NCBI RefSeq assembly: GCF_003265705.1
Contig: NW_020313285.1
Span: 15,504,050-15,568,049 of the forward strand
Length of the DNA: 64,000 nt
Source of the DNA: Callorhinus ursinus
Taxonomy: Eukaryota; Chordata; Mammalia; Carnivora; Otariidae
Direction of reading: 5' to 3'
Shown here: positions 10,420-22,440 of the stretch, one piece after another
How positions within the stretch are numbered: position 1 is the stretch's first letter
How the letters are laid out: each line of letters begins with the position of its first letter
Position numbers and translations under genes: made by a program
Notes under the pieces: generated by a model
The model's database searches: none
What the model was told of the DNA's origin: nothing
What the model saw: only the letters and a program-made list of their open reading frames with translations

Positions 10420-10960
10420 TTACAGGTTTAACCCCTTTGCCTATGTCCCTTGATCCATCTCTCAGACCGTCATCCATCATTTACTTCTTTATCTTTAATC
10501 TCTTCATATTCATGAACACACTCCAAACTCTCATAATACCTGCATCTTCTTCAAGCATTTCCTCAAAAGTCACCTTCTCAGTGAAATCTACCTAGACCAC
10601 CACCAGTTTAAAATTTCAATCCCTCTCTGCTCCATATTTCTTTTACCCACTTTTTTTCTCTTTAGCACTCATCTCCAATGCATACATATACATACATATA
10701 CAATCTTATTTTTTTAAGATTTTATTTATTTATTTGAGAGAGGAAGTACGAGTGGGGGGAGGGGCAGAGGGAGAAGCAGACTCCCCCCTGAGCAGGGAGC
10801 CCAGATGCGGGGCTCAATTCCAGGACTCCAGGATCATGACCTGAGCCAAAGGCAGACGCTTAATCAACTGAGCCATCCAGGTGCCCCTACAGTCTTATTT
10901 TTTTACTCTCTACTTGACATATAGTAGGCACCCAATAAACATTTGTTGAATGAATGAATA
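10420..10960 (+). mobile_element. LINE-2 3' end, split by a SINE
   Basis: The phrases ccatctctcagaccgtcatc, aagtcaccttctcagtgaaa and the diagnostic L2 3' end agtaggcacccaataaacat, then ttgttgaatgaatgaa, are present. A minus-strand SINE (10711-10887) splits the element shortly before its 3' terminus. Confidence 0.7.
10711..10887 (-). mobile_element. CAN-SINE inside L2
   Basis: Minus-strand full CAN-SINE ending gagccatccaggtgcccc. The near-identical flanks tacaatcttattttttt on the left and tacagtcttattttttt on the right mark the insertion. Confidence 0.9.
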
Positions 10961-11639
10961 GTATTATTGCTTTTCATTTGCCCAACCTGTTGAAAGCATG
11001 GTATCTTATCAGATATCTAAATTTTAATTTGCTTTGATACTCCTACATTCCACAGATCCCACAACTACTATTTCCTTGCTTGTATGTATTTACTTCATCT
11101 AAGTTATGGCTTTCACAGTGAAATCTAAAGGATGGTGTTAGCTATGAGTACATGTTCAGAAAACAGAAGTGAATTCTGGATTCTTTTTTCCTTCTGCTTC
11201 AGTACTACCTTCTTCTAAGTGGTCATAGTTGCGGTAAATGAGTCTTTTTACTCTCTCACTTCTGCTTGCTTAGTATAATTAGGGTAAAGTTATCCTCTGA
11301 AGTCAATAGCTGAGAATTTTAAGAATTCATTCATTTATATATTCTTTCTAGAAAAAGTCTGTGTATGTTTGTAAGAAGGTTATCAATTTCTGAAGTTCTA
11401 GGATTCGTTTCTTGTGATCAGCTTTCTTTTCCTTTGAGTTTCATCGAAGTCCTAGTGGAACAAATGGCTCTGTTTGTGCAAAAGAGTAATAGATCAGATC
11501 AGCAAGTGGATTCTGTCTCACACAGGCCAGTTTCATGGGTGCGCAAACTGTGCAATCACACAGGCTCCCAGGTTCAGAAGGATCCTGAACTTGGTTTAAT
11601 ACTCTGCTATTGCTGTCTTGATAGTCTTACTTACTTACT
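10961..11639. other. unassigned DNA
   Basis: Mixed-composition sequence without a recognisable gene or repeat. The frame at 11365-11730 starts here but runs into antisense L1. Confidence 0.4.
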
Positions 11640-12985
11640 CAGTTTATTTTTTTTTAATTTTAATTCCCATATGGTTAACATACAATATAGTGATTCAACA
11701 ATTCTGTACATTACTCAGTGCTCATCATGATAAATATACTCTTAATCCCCATCAACTATTTCATCCATCCTTCCACCCACCTCCCCTCTGGCAACCATCA
11801 GTTTGTTCTCTAGAGTTAAGAGTCTGTTTTTTTGTTTCTCTCTCTTTCTCTTTTTTTATTTTTTACCTTTGCTCATTTGCTTTGCTTCTTAAATTCCACA
11901 TACGAGTGAGATCATATGGTACTTGCTTTTCTCTGGCTGACTTCTTTCACTTAGTATTATACTTTCTGACTCCATCCATGTTGTTGCAAATGGCAAGATT
12001 TTATTCTTTTCTATGGCTGAGTAATATTCTATTGTATATATTTACGTATATAACACATCTTCTTTATCCATTCATCAGTCGATGGACACTTGGGCTATTT
12101 CTGTAATTTGCTATTATAGATAGTGCTGCAGTAAACATAGAGGTGCATGTATCTTTTCAAATTAGTTGTTTTTATATTCTTTGGGTTAAAACCCAGTAGT
12201 GCAATTACTGGCTCATAGAGTAGTTCTATCTTTACTTTTTTGAGGAATCTCCATACTGTTTCCCACAGTAGCTGTTCCAGTTTGCATTCCCACCAACAGT
12301 ACACAAGGGTTCCTTTTTTTCCACATCCTTGCCTACACTTGTTTCTTGTTTATCTGATTTTAGCCATTCTGACAGGTGTGAGGTGATCTCATTGTGGTTT
12401 TGATTTGCATTTCCCTGATAAGTGATGTTGAGCATCTTTTCATGTGTCTGTTGGCCATCTGTATGTCTTCTTTGGAGAAATGTCTGTTCATGTCTTCTGC
12501 CCATTTTTAATTGTATTATTATTATTATTTTTTGGTGTTGAGTTATATAAGTTCTTTACATATCTCGGATGCTGTTTATTGGATGTGTCATTTGCAAATA
12601 TCTTCTCCCATTCCTTAGATTGCCTTGTAGTTTTTTTGTTTCCTTTGTTGTGCAGAAGCTTTTTCTTTTGATGAAATGCCAATAGTTTATTTTTGCTTCT
12701 GTTTCCCTTGCCTCAGGAGACATACCTAGAAAAATGTTGCTTTGGGCAATGTCAGAGAAATTGCTGCCTGTGCTGTCTTCTAAGATTTTTATGGTTTCAG
12801 GTCTCACTTTCAGGTTCTTAATCTATTTTGAGTTTAGTTTTGTGTATGGTGTAAGAAAGTGGTCCAGTTTCATTCTTTTACATGTAGCTGTCCCGCTTTC
12901 CCAATGCCATTTGTTGAAGAGACTTTTTCCCGCTGTATATTTTTGCCTCCTTTGTTGAAGATTAATTGACCATATAATTGTGGGT
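11640..12985 (-). mobile_element. LINE-1 3' part (end of ORF2 and 3' UTR)
   Basis: Antisense L1. 11645-11900 is 3' UTR (acaattctgtacattactca), and 11900-12985 is the C-terminal part of ORF2, the reverse-transcriptase/endonuclease polyprotein. On the minus strand 12504-12232 translates with the L1 motifs [18 protein letters not shown] and [15 protein letters not shown], with frameshifts elsewhere. It is 5'-truncated near 12985 after attaattgaccatataattg. The element is dead: its frames are broken into several pieces. Confidence 0.9.
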
Positions 12986-13565
12986 TTATTTTATTCTTAC
13001 TATTTTTAAATAAGTAACCTCACATTTTCATTTTGTACAGGGCACATGAATTAGGTAACTAATCTTGATCTCAGTACTTGTTCACTTCTGAAGCAAAAAT
13101 TCTTGGTGAAAAGGAAGAGGTTCTGATGTCCAAAAAAAGTTAAAGTTCCTTATAAATCAGGTTTTCTAAGTTAGCTCAGGAGGCTCATAACCTCAGTCCA
13201 TGAGAAAGAAGACTTTGATCTAGGAACAGTTGCTCTGGATTGTCTGAGCTGGAGTTCCTTCTGCCCAGGCTCAAATCTACAGTGCATACCTTTAAAGGAG
13301 CCACAGTTAGATCCCAACAACAATGGAAGCCATGAAACAGTGGACTGATAGTTTCAATGTGCTGACTGAAATGGCTGTCAAATTAGAATTCTGTAAATTC
13401 TCATTGTTTTGAGTGGAGGTCTTGAAATTGAAAGTAAAAGAATGGCAAAAGTTAAACCATATAAATACTAACGAAAAGAATGCTGATGTAGCTTTAATAA
13501 TGTTGGGATTTAAAACAAAAAGTTACTATTAAAGATAGAGAAATACTTAATAATAAAAGGTCCAG
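12986..13565. other. unassigned DNA, probably single-copy
   Basis: No repeat or coding evidence was recognised. Confidence 0.4.
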
Positions 13566-13689
13566 GGATCCCTGGCTGGCTCAGTTGGTGGGGTGTGTGA
13601 CTCTTGATCTCAGGGTTGTGAGTTCAGGCCTCATATTGGGTGTAGAGATTACTTAAAAATAAAATCTTAAGCTAAAAAATAATAATAAA
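13566..13689 (+). mobile_element. short-form CAN-SINE with 14-bp TSD
   Basis: Plus-strand short CAN-SINE (ccctggctggctcagttgg to gtgtagagattacttaaaaa). The flanks aataaaaggtccag are identical at 13552-13565 and 13690-13703. Confidence 0.9.
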
Positions 13690-13703
13690 AATAAAAGGTC
13701 CAG

Positions 13704-14930
13704 ATCCAGATTTCCATGATCCCAGGAGCAAGAGGGGCTGCTGAGGAATCTACTCTAAGTCCTGAGGGGTTAGGTCACAGCAGCAAGATCAACTAGGCCT
13801 CAAAATGTGAAAGTATGCAAGTCACTCTGAAAAGATAGATTCACTGCAGAAAGGAAACTCTGGGTAGTTTTTCTACAAGAAAAACAAATGTACACGTGAA
13901 TGTGTATTTTTTTATGGCTGAAGCTGGTGATTCAGAATTTCAGGAGGAACCGTAATAAGGGATGGTAGGAGCTGTTCCTATAGTATACAAAGAAAATGTA
14001 GAAGAAAAGCAAAGATATTGACTACCAATGGCTTAGAATTACAGTCAGCCTGATGGGTTGATACAAATATCTAGAGTAGATTTTGCTGCTTCTGTGGAGC
14101 AAAACCCCAGACAAGCAAATAGGCTGATGAGCAAACCCACAATGGAATAAGAAAATTATGGGTACAGGAAAGAAAGGACAAGGTTCTGTTAGTGCCCCTC
14201 TCCTCTCCTCCCAAGGAGGAGACCCCAAATATTCTTGAATTTGCTGGATACTGGAGCTTACAGGTGGTTATTTCTGGTTTTTGTTTGTTTTTTGTTTGTT
14301 TGTTTTCTAATGTATTTATTTTGGGTCTGTACTATGCTTACTGTTCTGTCAGTCTCCATGATTGATATGGATGTTCCTGGTAGAGTATCCTGGTTGGATT
14401 TATTCAGTATAACTTTGTTAAAGACTTCTATTACAATTGGCAAGATTCATAGTCAAGAACAGTCTGTTCTTACTGAGTCTGTATGTTAAAACAATGTGTC
14501 ATACCAAGAAGAAAAAAAATACTTAGTTTTCTCATACACAATTTAGCATACAGATTGTTACCACTGCTATCTCCTTGTTCAACAGTCCTGAAACTGGTAG
14601 ATGTTAACAGTGTTTTCTGCGCTGACCTGAGGCTTAAACAGGAAAGTGACTTTCATTATTTCCATCGTGCAGTTGTTCCTAAATTTTGCTGCATAGCAGA
14701 TCTCCTGGAAGGATTTTTAAAAATCCCAATGCCAGATGAATTTTCTTATATGTATTACTTGAGCCTGTACCTTTTTTTTCTTCTGGTGCCCACTTTTGTT
14801 AAAGGTAACATTACTTTAACATTAGAGTTTGTGACATTTATATATTTTTCTTTAACCACACACCTTTATTTTGTTCTGTTTTCACAGTTAAATGAATTCA
14901 ATATTGCATACTTTGTTCTTTTGCCATAGT
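13704..14930. other. unassigned DNA with a TTTG-rich tract
   Basis: A (TTTG)n-like low-complexity tract lies at 14277-14306. The 148-codon plus frame at 14483-14929 is T-rich, hydrophobic and unbounded by splice or Kozak signals. I do not consider it a gene. Confidence 0.4.
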
Positions 14931-15430
14931 TTCTTCATTTATCTCTCAGTGAAAGTAAATCCTCAAGTAGTTTGTTGAAGAACTCCCTGAATTCCTCCAT
15001 ATTCAGAATTGTACTTCCATTGCTTTCATACCTGAGGTGTAATCTACTGGGCATAAAATTCTTGAGTCACACTTTCTTTTCTTGAGGACTTTGAGTTATT
15101 TGAGGACATTATTTTACTGACTTCTAAGCAGGGCTGTGAAGAAATCTGAAACACAGTCATTGTGACTTAAACTTTTACCTGGCACACCAAAGTTTTCTTT
15201 CTTTATCTTTGATGCTCAGTAACTTTTTTGCTAGGATATGTTTCATGTTGGTTGGTTCATAGTAGAGTAAAAGAGAAGTTACCTTTTATCTGGAGAAAAA
15301 GTTTTCTTGATTTATGTCCTTAAATACTTAAGATGGTCCTTTATTGGGGAGATTCATACCTTTGAGAATACCAATTATATATATGTTGGATCTACTTCCT
15401 CATCTTCCTTTATGTAACAGTATCTATAGA
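14931..15430 (-). mobile_element. probable old LINE-1-class fragment
   Basis: Text such as ctgggcataaaattcttgag, ttcttgaggactttgagtt and atgctcagtaacttttttgc resembles the antisense L1M internal sequence also seen at 6.2-8.7 kb. It is strongly diverged. Confidence 0.4.
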
Positions 15431-15439
15431 TAACCTAAA

Positions 15440-16045
15440 GCAAATATTTTTCTAAGTGAGAAAATATTAGAAGTATTCCCTTTAAAAATAGGAATGAGAG
15501 AAAGATCATCTTTTCTATTAAATCTTATATTGGATGTCCTAACCATTGTAGAGGCATAAGGTTTAGCAAGAAGGAAGTAAAATGGTCAATATTTGCAATT
15601 GATTCTATTTACATGGAAAACCAAAATAATCCACAAATTAATAAGATGTCAGATGTAAGACAAAATTTAGTTTCACTCCTACATTAGCACCAAACACCTA
15701 GAAAACATAATTAAAGGGGAGAAACTATTTGCAGTAATAGAGAATGTCAGGGAAACCTAGGGGGCTCAGCTGGTTAAGCTCTGACTCTGGGGTTTGGCTC
15801 AGATCATGATCTCTTGGGTCGTGAGATTGAGCCCCGATGGGGCTCCCCTCTCAGTGGGGAGTCTGCTTGACATTCTGCTCCTCCCCCATCTCACACGTGC
15901 ATGTGTGTGTACATGTTCTCTCTCTCAAATAAATCTTGAGGAAAAAAAAAATACCAAGTCTGAAGGAATAAAGCTAATAGAAAATATCCAAGACCTCTGT
16001 AGAGAAAAGTTGAAAACTTTGTTTAAAAAAATACCTATCAGGGAC
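15440..16045 (+). mobile_element. old LINE-1 ORF2 fragment, sense
   Basis: It follows L1 ORF2 in sense orientation (attggatgtcctaaccattg, tttacatggaaaaccaaaat, then gaataaagctaatagaaa). A SINE at 15750-15955 interrupts it. Frames are broken. Confidence 0.55.
15750..15955 (+). mobile_element. CAN-SINE, diverged head
   Basis: Plus-strand CAN-SINE with a mutated head (aacctagggggctcagctgg), a body with gagtctgcttgacattctg, a short GT patch and the tail caaataaatcttgagg plus A9. Confidence 0.8.
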
Positions 16046-16256
16046 ACCTGGGTGGCTCAGTCAGTTAAGTGTCTGCCTTCGGCTCAGGTCATGATCTCAG
16101 GGTCCTGGGATGGAGCCCCACATCAGGCTCCCTGCTCAACGGGGAGTCTGCTTCTTCCTCTCCCTCTGCCTGCTGCTCCCCCTGCTTGTGCACATGCTCT
16201 CTCTCTGTCAAATAAATAAATAAAGTCTTAAAAATAAAAAAATAAAAAATAAAAAA
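16041..16256 (+). mobile_element. CAN-SINE
   Basis: Plus-strand full-length CAN-SINE with a long A-rich tail of aaaaataaaaaaataaa type. The flanks acctatca at 16033-16040 and 16257-16264 match. Confidence 0.9.
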
Positions 16257-16275
16257 ACCTATCATAACATAAATA

Positions 16276-16405
16276 TACTACATTAATGCAAGATGTTAAT
16301 AATAGGGGTGGGGGGATGAGGGCTGTATGGGAACTCTCTGTACTTTCCACTCAATTTTTCTGTAAACTTAAAGCTACTAAAAAGAAGTCCATTTTTAAAA
16401 AAAAA
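16276..16405 (+). mobile_element. old LINE-1-type 3' UTR patch
   Basis: aatgcaagatgttaataata, tatgggaactctctgtactt and tttttctgtaaacttaaagc match the 3' UTR wording of old L1 elements and may be the end of the L1 fragment at 15440-16045. Confidence 0.5.
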
Positions 16406-16777
16406 TGTGCTTTGAAAGAATATGTACAGATGCAATAAAACTATATAAAAACAAGTGAAGAAATAATGAATAGCACTATAGCCATTTATCAAAATTCTTA
16501 ACAAATAGATGATTGTTTTAATACTTTATATATGTGTCTTATTGATTGACAATTTATTAGTTAATGGATAATGGAAGGAGGACTGAAATTATTTCTTTGT
16601 GGGCAAAAGAATATGCTGGGCAGGTCTTACCTGAAGCAAAAATCTATAATAAACCCCTTTAGTTCTTTTTATTTTTCTACCCCAGGAATTCACTGTGGAG
16701 ACCATTCTTTTACTAAAGTTAGTTATTTCTTTTAAAAAAATCTTTTATCTTTTTCCCTTTAAGAAATTCCCATGAAG
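16406..16777. other. unassigned DNA
   Basis: AT-rich with no recognisable element or gene. The left TSD of the SINE pair lies at 16761-16777. Confidence 0.4.
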
Positions 16778-17209
16778 GGCGCCTGGGTGGCTCAGTCATT
16801 AAGCATCTGCCTTTGGCTCAGGTCATGATCCCAGGATCCTGGGATCGAGGCCCACATCAGGCTCCCTGCTCAGTGGGAAGTGTGCTTCTCCCTCTCCCAC
16901 TCCCCCTGCTTGTGTTCCTGCTCTCACTGTCTCTCTCTCTGTGTCAAGTAGATAAATAAAATCTTTTTTTTTTTTTATTTGACAGAGAGAGACACAGCAA
17001 GAGAGGGAACACAAGCAGGGGGAGTGGGCGAGGGAGAAGCAGGCTCCCTGCTGAGCAGGGAGCCTGATGCGGGCCTCGATCCCAGGACCCTGGGATCATG
17101 ACCTGAGCCAAAGGCAGATGCATAATGACTGAGCCACCCAGGCGCCCAATAAACAAAATCTTAAAAAAAAAAGAAAAAAAAAAAAAGAAAAGAAAAAAAA
17201 AGAAAAGAA
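16778..17209 (+). mobile_element. CAN-SINE, outer copy of an inverted nested pair
   Basis: The plus-strand SINE body is 16778-16963. Its A-tail resumes at about 17148 (aataaacaaaatctt, then long A/G-rich) after a nested copy. The perfect 17-bp TSD aagaaattcccatgaag (16761-16777, 17210-17226) encloses both. Confidence 0.92.
16964..17147 (-). mobile_element. CAN-SINE nested tail-to-tail
   Basis: A minus-strand CAN-SINE inserted into the A-tail of the plus-strand copy. Near-duplicated tail sequence (aataaaatctt and aataaacaaaatctt) flanks it. The pair forms an almost spacer-free inverted repeat of about 180 bp per arm. Confidence 0.92.
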
Positions 17210-17226
17210 AAGAAATTCCCATGAAG

Positions 17227-18670
17227 TAGTCAAATGTCAAAATGTTAATATCCCCCCTCAAAAAAAGTTAATAATTTCCTTTCTCTTTTAAGGCATCAGC
17301 CTCTTTTAAGAGATTTTAATAATTTTCCCTTTGCATTTAACCTACTTTTTAGTAGAGCAGAATATGTAATTCTTCATTGTGAGAAAAGAGAAAAATGAAA
17401 AAAATTGTCTTGGAGACAATACATGAATAGCAGAGTAATTCATGTAATTGACAGTGCTCACTGAATCTGACATGTAAGCAATTACTGTTCATAAGGAGAT
17501 AACTCTAGTTAATACAAAACTGTTTATAGTAATGGAAAATAAACCAGGAAGAAGTCAACCTCCATAATACCAATGATTTATTAGAAACACACAGATGATC
17601 ATAAAATAACCATGTAGGTAATGTAACTTCCATTTCAAGTTTTCACATACTGTCCTTTATGAACAAATGCTATATGGAGTTTATCAAGAACGTAATTGAA
17701 GCAGGAATATTTTGAAGTTCAAAGGTTATATGTGAAATACTTTAATGATATGGCCATAGACATAAACTTTATCCTTAAAGCAATACCATGCATTTTGTCT
17801 TTCTGTCCTAATTATTATCATCTCCTATATAAAGTCCAACTCCTTAGTATGATGTAGTGTTTTTCTGTAGATCCAGCATCATTTCCTCCCCATGCCCACC
17901 GTCACCCTTCTCTGACCCTGCACTCAATTCTCTAGATCTCTAAAGGTGTCACATTCCCATCTCTCCCTGATTTCATACATTCTGTTCTTCTATGCCAAAA
18001 AAAAAAAAAAAATCTGATGCTTCCTTTCATTTTTGGATAATTCCTCTGAAGCATCTGCTCTTTTTGGAATCCTTTCTGGATCCCTCCAGGCTGGGTCAAA
18101 TGTCCTCTACTAGAGCTATCTCTATGATAAAACTAACCAAACTGTGCCCAACTTCCTCTTCACACTAGAGTAATGCTGGAGCCGGAAGCTGTGGTGGCAA
18201 CTTCTTGATTCAGCAGCTTCCTGGTTAGAGCTAGAGCCAGAGCAAGCATGGGCCGGGTGTCCCTGTGGTTGCAGGGCAGGGGTCAGAGATAAAACACTCA
18301 TCTTACAGCCAGGCTGGCCTGAGAACAAGGTAAAACCTAGAGTTATATTGTATGCGGAGGGTCAGAAACAGAGAAGAAGCAAAAAGTCTTTTGTGGGTAC
18401 AAGAGGGAGAACTTGGGAAGACTTCAGAGGCAGGGTGCAGTCAGACGTGGTGTGAAGTGCAAAGAGCTGTTAGAATCCACAGCTGTGCTGTACTGCTGTT
18501 TTTTTTTTGTTGTTTTTTTTTTTTTGTCTTCCACTATTCTCCATCCCCTCCCAATAGCTTAAGTGCAGACTTCCATCACTCAATTTCCACTGCTTACTAT
18601 CGGATCTGCTGCACAGTTGGTAGACAGCATATATCTGTTGAATTACCTTGAGTCCTACTAACCATTCTTT
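17227..18670. other. mostly unassigned; possible L2 patch
   Basis: About 17830-18110 (aaagtccaactccttagtat, ctctgaccctgcactcaatt) has an L2-like flavour but is too diverged to assert. A-runs lie at 17998-18013. A T-rich stretch lies at 18499-18525. No supported exon. Confidence 0.35.
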
Positions 18671-18678
18671 AAAGACCA

Positions 18679-18852
18679 TTTTTTTTAAAAGATTTTATTT
18701 ATTTATTTGACAGAGGGAGAGCACAAGCAGGGAGAGGGAGAAGCAGGCTCCTTGATGAGCAAGGAGCCCGATGCGGACTCGATCCCAGGACTCTGGGATC
18801 ATGACCTGAGCTGAAGGCAGACGCTTAACCAACTGGGCCACCCAGGTGCCCC
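18679..18852 (-). mobile_element. CAN-SINE
   Basis: Minus-strand CAN-SINE ending gggccacccaggtgcccc, with the duplication aaagacc followed by T-rich sequence on both sides (18671-18677 and 18853-18859). Confidence 0.9.
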
Positions 18853-18869
18853 AAAGACCTTTTTTTTTT

Positions 18870-19714
18870 TAAAACCTCTCACGTAGGTTACTTATCTAGG
18901 AAACCTTCCCTCATCCCCACTGATTAGGATTCTGTTCTTTCACATACTCATGTTACGTTTTTTGGTATCTCTCAGTCTCTTTCGGTGTCCCACCTTGTCT
19001 TATTACATGTGTTACATGCGTTTGGATGGGTTCTGGGTTTGTTTTTGTTGGTTTTTTTTGTTTTTCTGTCTGAGTGTATTCACCCTAGTGGCAAGATTAC
19101 TGTCTGAATCATCTTTGAAGATCCCAGTAGGAAGTGTTACAGATTTTCTATGCATCTTCAGGTGGTTGCTACTGTATGACTCCTATTTCCCACCATTTCC
19201 AATATGCTTTAGCCCTCATTCTCAATAATGGAGATATTGAAAGAAATGGTAGAAGGAAAAAACAAGCTTATGTAGAATCCAGAAGTCTAGTTCAGTGTCT
19301 TCAAAGGAAAAGCAAAGAAAATAAATATATAATCCTCAACTAAAGTTACTATCAAAACCAACCTGTATTCTTTTGTACAAGATAGGATTTTGTTTTAACC
19401 TAGTCATCATGGTTGCCTGGTCTTACTTTACATTGGCTATATAGTTCTGATTTGTAGTATTTTTGGAATTTGAAATTAGAAAGCCATGTACCACTTATAT
19501 CTTAATCCTCTAATTGAAGTGTAACTCACTGTAACTAAGAACTGATGGTTAAAGAAAGAACAAAGAAAAAAACCATCTGGGTTGGGTATGTGCCAGAGTG
19601 TGATTATATGCATGTGTGTTCTCATATATCTATAATTATCTGTTTAGCACCTATTCATGTTTATTTTAGAATTAACAAAGAATAAAGGAGAATTTTTTGA
19701 AATATTTATTTAGA
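18870..19714. other. unassigned DNA
   Basis: The first 120 bases (gaaaccttccctcatcccca) could be L2-derived. The rest has no recognised element. The frame at 18950-19228 is not supported. Confidence 0.35.
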
Positions 19715-20045
19715 GATCTGGTACTGAGCTGCCCAGTACCGTAGCTACTAGCTACGTGTTGCTATTGAGCATCTGAAACATAGCTATATTGAATTGAGTT
19801 GTGCTGTAAGTATAAAAAAATATAAACAACTTTGAAGGCTGAGTTTAAAAAATAAGATACGTCATTAACATAGTTTTATGTTGGTTGCATGTTGAAATGG
19901 CAGTATTTTTACAAATTTATGTACATAAGTAGCATATTATTAAAATTAATTTTATATGCTTATTTTTACTTTTTTCATGTGGCTACTAGGAAGCTTAAAA
20001 TTACATGTGTGGCATGCATTATGTTTCTCTAAAACAGCATTACTC
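19715..20045 (-). mobile_element. ancient hAT-like DNA transposon remnant
   Basis: ctgcccagtaccgtagctac, ttgctattgagcatctgaaa, and at the far end catgtggctactaggaagc resemble the terminal and subterminal sequence of a mammalian MER-type hAT element (termini around gctgtccaatacggtagcc). Family assignment is from memory and uncertain. Confidence 0.45.
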
Positions 20046-20129
20046 TGGTATATGCTATAATTTACTTACTTTTACTTTAAAAACATTGTAAGCAAGTTGT
20101 GGAAAAATTTCCACTCCAGTAGAGGAGAC

Positions 20130-20300
20130 TAATTAATTGATAGACTACTGTGCTGCAGGCCCTGAGATTTTACATGAGCTCTTTCATTTAATTCTTCCCA
20201 AATCTTACTAGATAGGTGTTCTAGTCTACCCCAGTCTACCTATCCTAAGATAGGTAGACTGGTGCTCAAAGAGTTTAAGAAAATTTCCTTAAGCCCATGA
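20130..20300 (-). mobile_element. diverged MIR
   Basis: ggccctgagattttacatga, tcatttaattcttcccaaat and the later ggtgctcaaagagtttaag follow the antisense MIR order. Its middle has been replaced or mutated into a perfect 14-bp hairpin (20231-20262). Confidence 0.5.
20231..20262. repeat. perfect 14-bp inverted repeat, 4-nt loop
   Basis: Left arm ccagtctacctatc (20231-20244), loop ctaa, right arm gataggtagactgg (20249-20262). The arms are exact reverse complements. A further half-copy of the arm (ctagtctacc) precedes it at 20221-20230. Confidence 0.9.
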
Positions 20301-20749
20301 TGAGACAGCTACTGTCAATAAAACTTACTCATATCTACCTTACTTTAGAGATCATTCTCTTTCTACTAGAGAACACTCTCATTTGCCTTTCCTTTTCGGA
20401 GACTGGCACCATATGCTACCAGAAATTCTAATAACATCCGCCATTATGAGGTCTTATCAGACCTTACCAGGTCTTTGAAGCAGGTTACTTCAAAATAAGG
20501 TCCTATTTTCTTTTCTACCCAAATGAAAATAACATTTAAGCCCCTCATACACCAAATTATCAGGAATTCCAGTCTTTTCCCAGGGTTCCCTTCCCCATGT
20601 AGTCATAAATGACCAAGAGTTGTTTACTAGTGCCCAAGTATTGATCCATTTGTCTTGTGGATTGACAGTAGAGTGGAAATTCAGATACACTTCTGAGGCT
20701 GGAGGGCCACCTCACAACCTGTCTAGAAAAGGGTTAATTCAGTGACAGT

Positions 20750-21405
20750 GGTTTTGTTTTCAAATGCTGTGTAACAAATTACCATTAGTGGCTTAAAACA
20801 ACACCCATTTATTAGCTCATATTATCTGTAGGTCAGAAGTCCAGCATGTCATCGCTGAATTCTCTGTTCACGGTTATCACATGGCTGAAATCAAGGTGCC
20901 TGCAAGTCTGAGCTCTCGTCTGAAGACTCTGGGGGAAAAAAAAATCTGCTTCCAAGTACATTGTTGTTGGCAGTATTCATGCTCCTTGTGGGTATAGGAC
21001 TTAGGTCCCCTCTACCTATAGGGTATAGGTCCTTGTTTGCTTGTGGCTATCCACCAGGGGCCATTCCCTGTTTCTGGAGGCTGACTGTATTCCTTGTCAT
21101 GTGCCCCATACCCGATCTTCAAGCCAGCAATGGCTCATCAAGTCTTTTTCATGATTTTGAATTTCCTTGACTTCTCCTTCTGGCACTAGTGGTAGAACAC
21201 TCTCTACTTGAAGTGCACTTGTAGTGACATGGGGTTCACCCAGATAATCTTCTTTTAGAGTCAACTATGAAATATAACATAACATAATCATGGGGATATC
21301 TCATCCTAGTCACAGGTTCCAGGAATGAGAGCACAGCATATTGGGGGGAGTGGGTGGTACATTTTCAGCAATCTGTCCACTATAGCCCTGGGGATTATAT
21401 AGGGC
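20750..21405 (-). mobile_element. MaLR/MLT1-like LTR, antisense
   Basis: The order gtgtaacaaattaccatta, gtggcttaaaacaacaccca, atctgtaggtcagaagtcca, aagccagcaatggctcatca, cacccagataatcttctttt and caggttccaggaatgagag is that of an MLT1-type LTR read backwards. It is long and strongly diverged, with no internal viral sequence. The frame at 20961-21170 is LTR-derived. Confidence 0.6.
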
Positions 21406-22440
21406 ATGCACACCACCACAGTGGCAATGACACAGAGCCAACTATCAGAACTCTCCCAGCTACTTAGCTTTGCTAGTCATAGGGACAAAAGCAAGAGTTG
21501 TCTTACTCTCAGGGAGTAACACCTACCAGGGAAGGAATGGAGAACATGAAAGATCCTAGTGTGCTCCTTTCCCTTTCTTCCAATTTTACCATCAAATCTT
21601 ACTCATCATAAACTTTCTTTGTGAAAGCAACACAAAGGTTAAGTGTGTTAGGCGGAACTGTAACATTTCTGTCCTACCTGGTTTAAGGGCAGCAGTGTCT
21701 AGGCACACTGAGCTATGTTGGAGCTTCCTCCTGCTGAAGCCCTAGTAAACTGCAGAGGTGGGAGTCCCACTGGTGCCTTCTGAATGGCTTCCTAACAGGC
21801 CACGGGGGCCAATTCTCCTAGTTTCTCTGAGCCAAGGACCTTCCTCAAGGTGCATGGAGTAACGCCCTCCTCCCAGAACAGTACAGACCTCAGTCCCTCT
21901 TGGTTAATCTGCCTTTTGGAATTTCCCCACTCTCATATGCCAATCTGCCAATACTCCGCTCAAAATCCATCATGGCTTTTGCTCTTCCGGGGAACTCACC
22001 CCTAATTAAGTGCTAGTTACTGAGGTTTTGTTTGCCAAACTTTGTGCTCTCATAAGTGCCACATCTCCTTTCTCTTTATTGCTACTATCGTTTACTTGAG
22101 AGGTTTCTTATAGCTTATTCCTTTTTAATTTTAACAAACGCATCAAGGAAACTTTTCTCACTATCATATGTGGAAAATCTGAATTACCTGCCATATATAG
22201 GTGTTAACCGTAAGAAAAAAAAGAAAAAAGAGAAAGGAATTCTTAGTCACTGGTAGTCTCTAACCTGACATAGCAGAATGATTCTCAAAAGGCTCCCTTC
22301 TTCTTCTCTAGTTGTCACCAGGGGCATTTTTATTACAATTCGTAATGCTTTTGTTGTTGGTGATGGTGGTTTTATTTTTGTTTTGTTTTGTTTCATTTTT
22401 TGATTTTTGGTTTTTGTTTTGAGCTGAGGGGCTATAATAC
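21406..22440. other. probably single-copy DNA
   Basis: A long stretch without a recognised repeat and with somewhat higher GC at 21400-21960. No exon-like frame with splice signals was found. A GT/TTTTG-rich low-complexity tract sits at 22346-22420. Confidence 0.4.

Noticed and set aside
11618..12106. 162-codon plus-strand frame
   Set aside because: Antisense of an L1 3' UTR and ORF2. T-rich hydrophobic translation without gene signals.
14483..14929. 148-codon plus-strand frame
   Set aside because: No splice sites or Kozak context at its ends, T-rich composition, no family resemblance.
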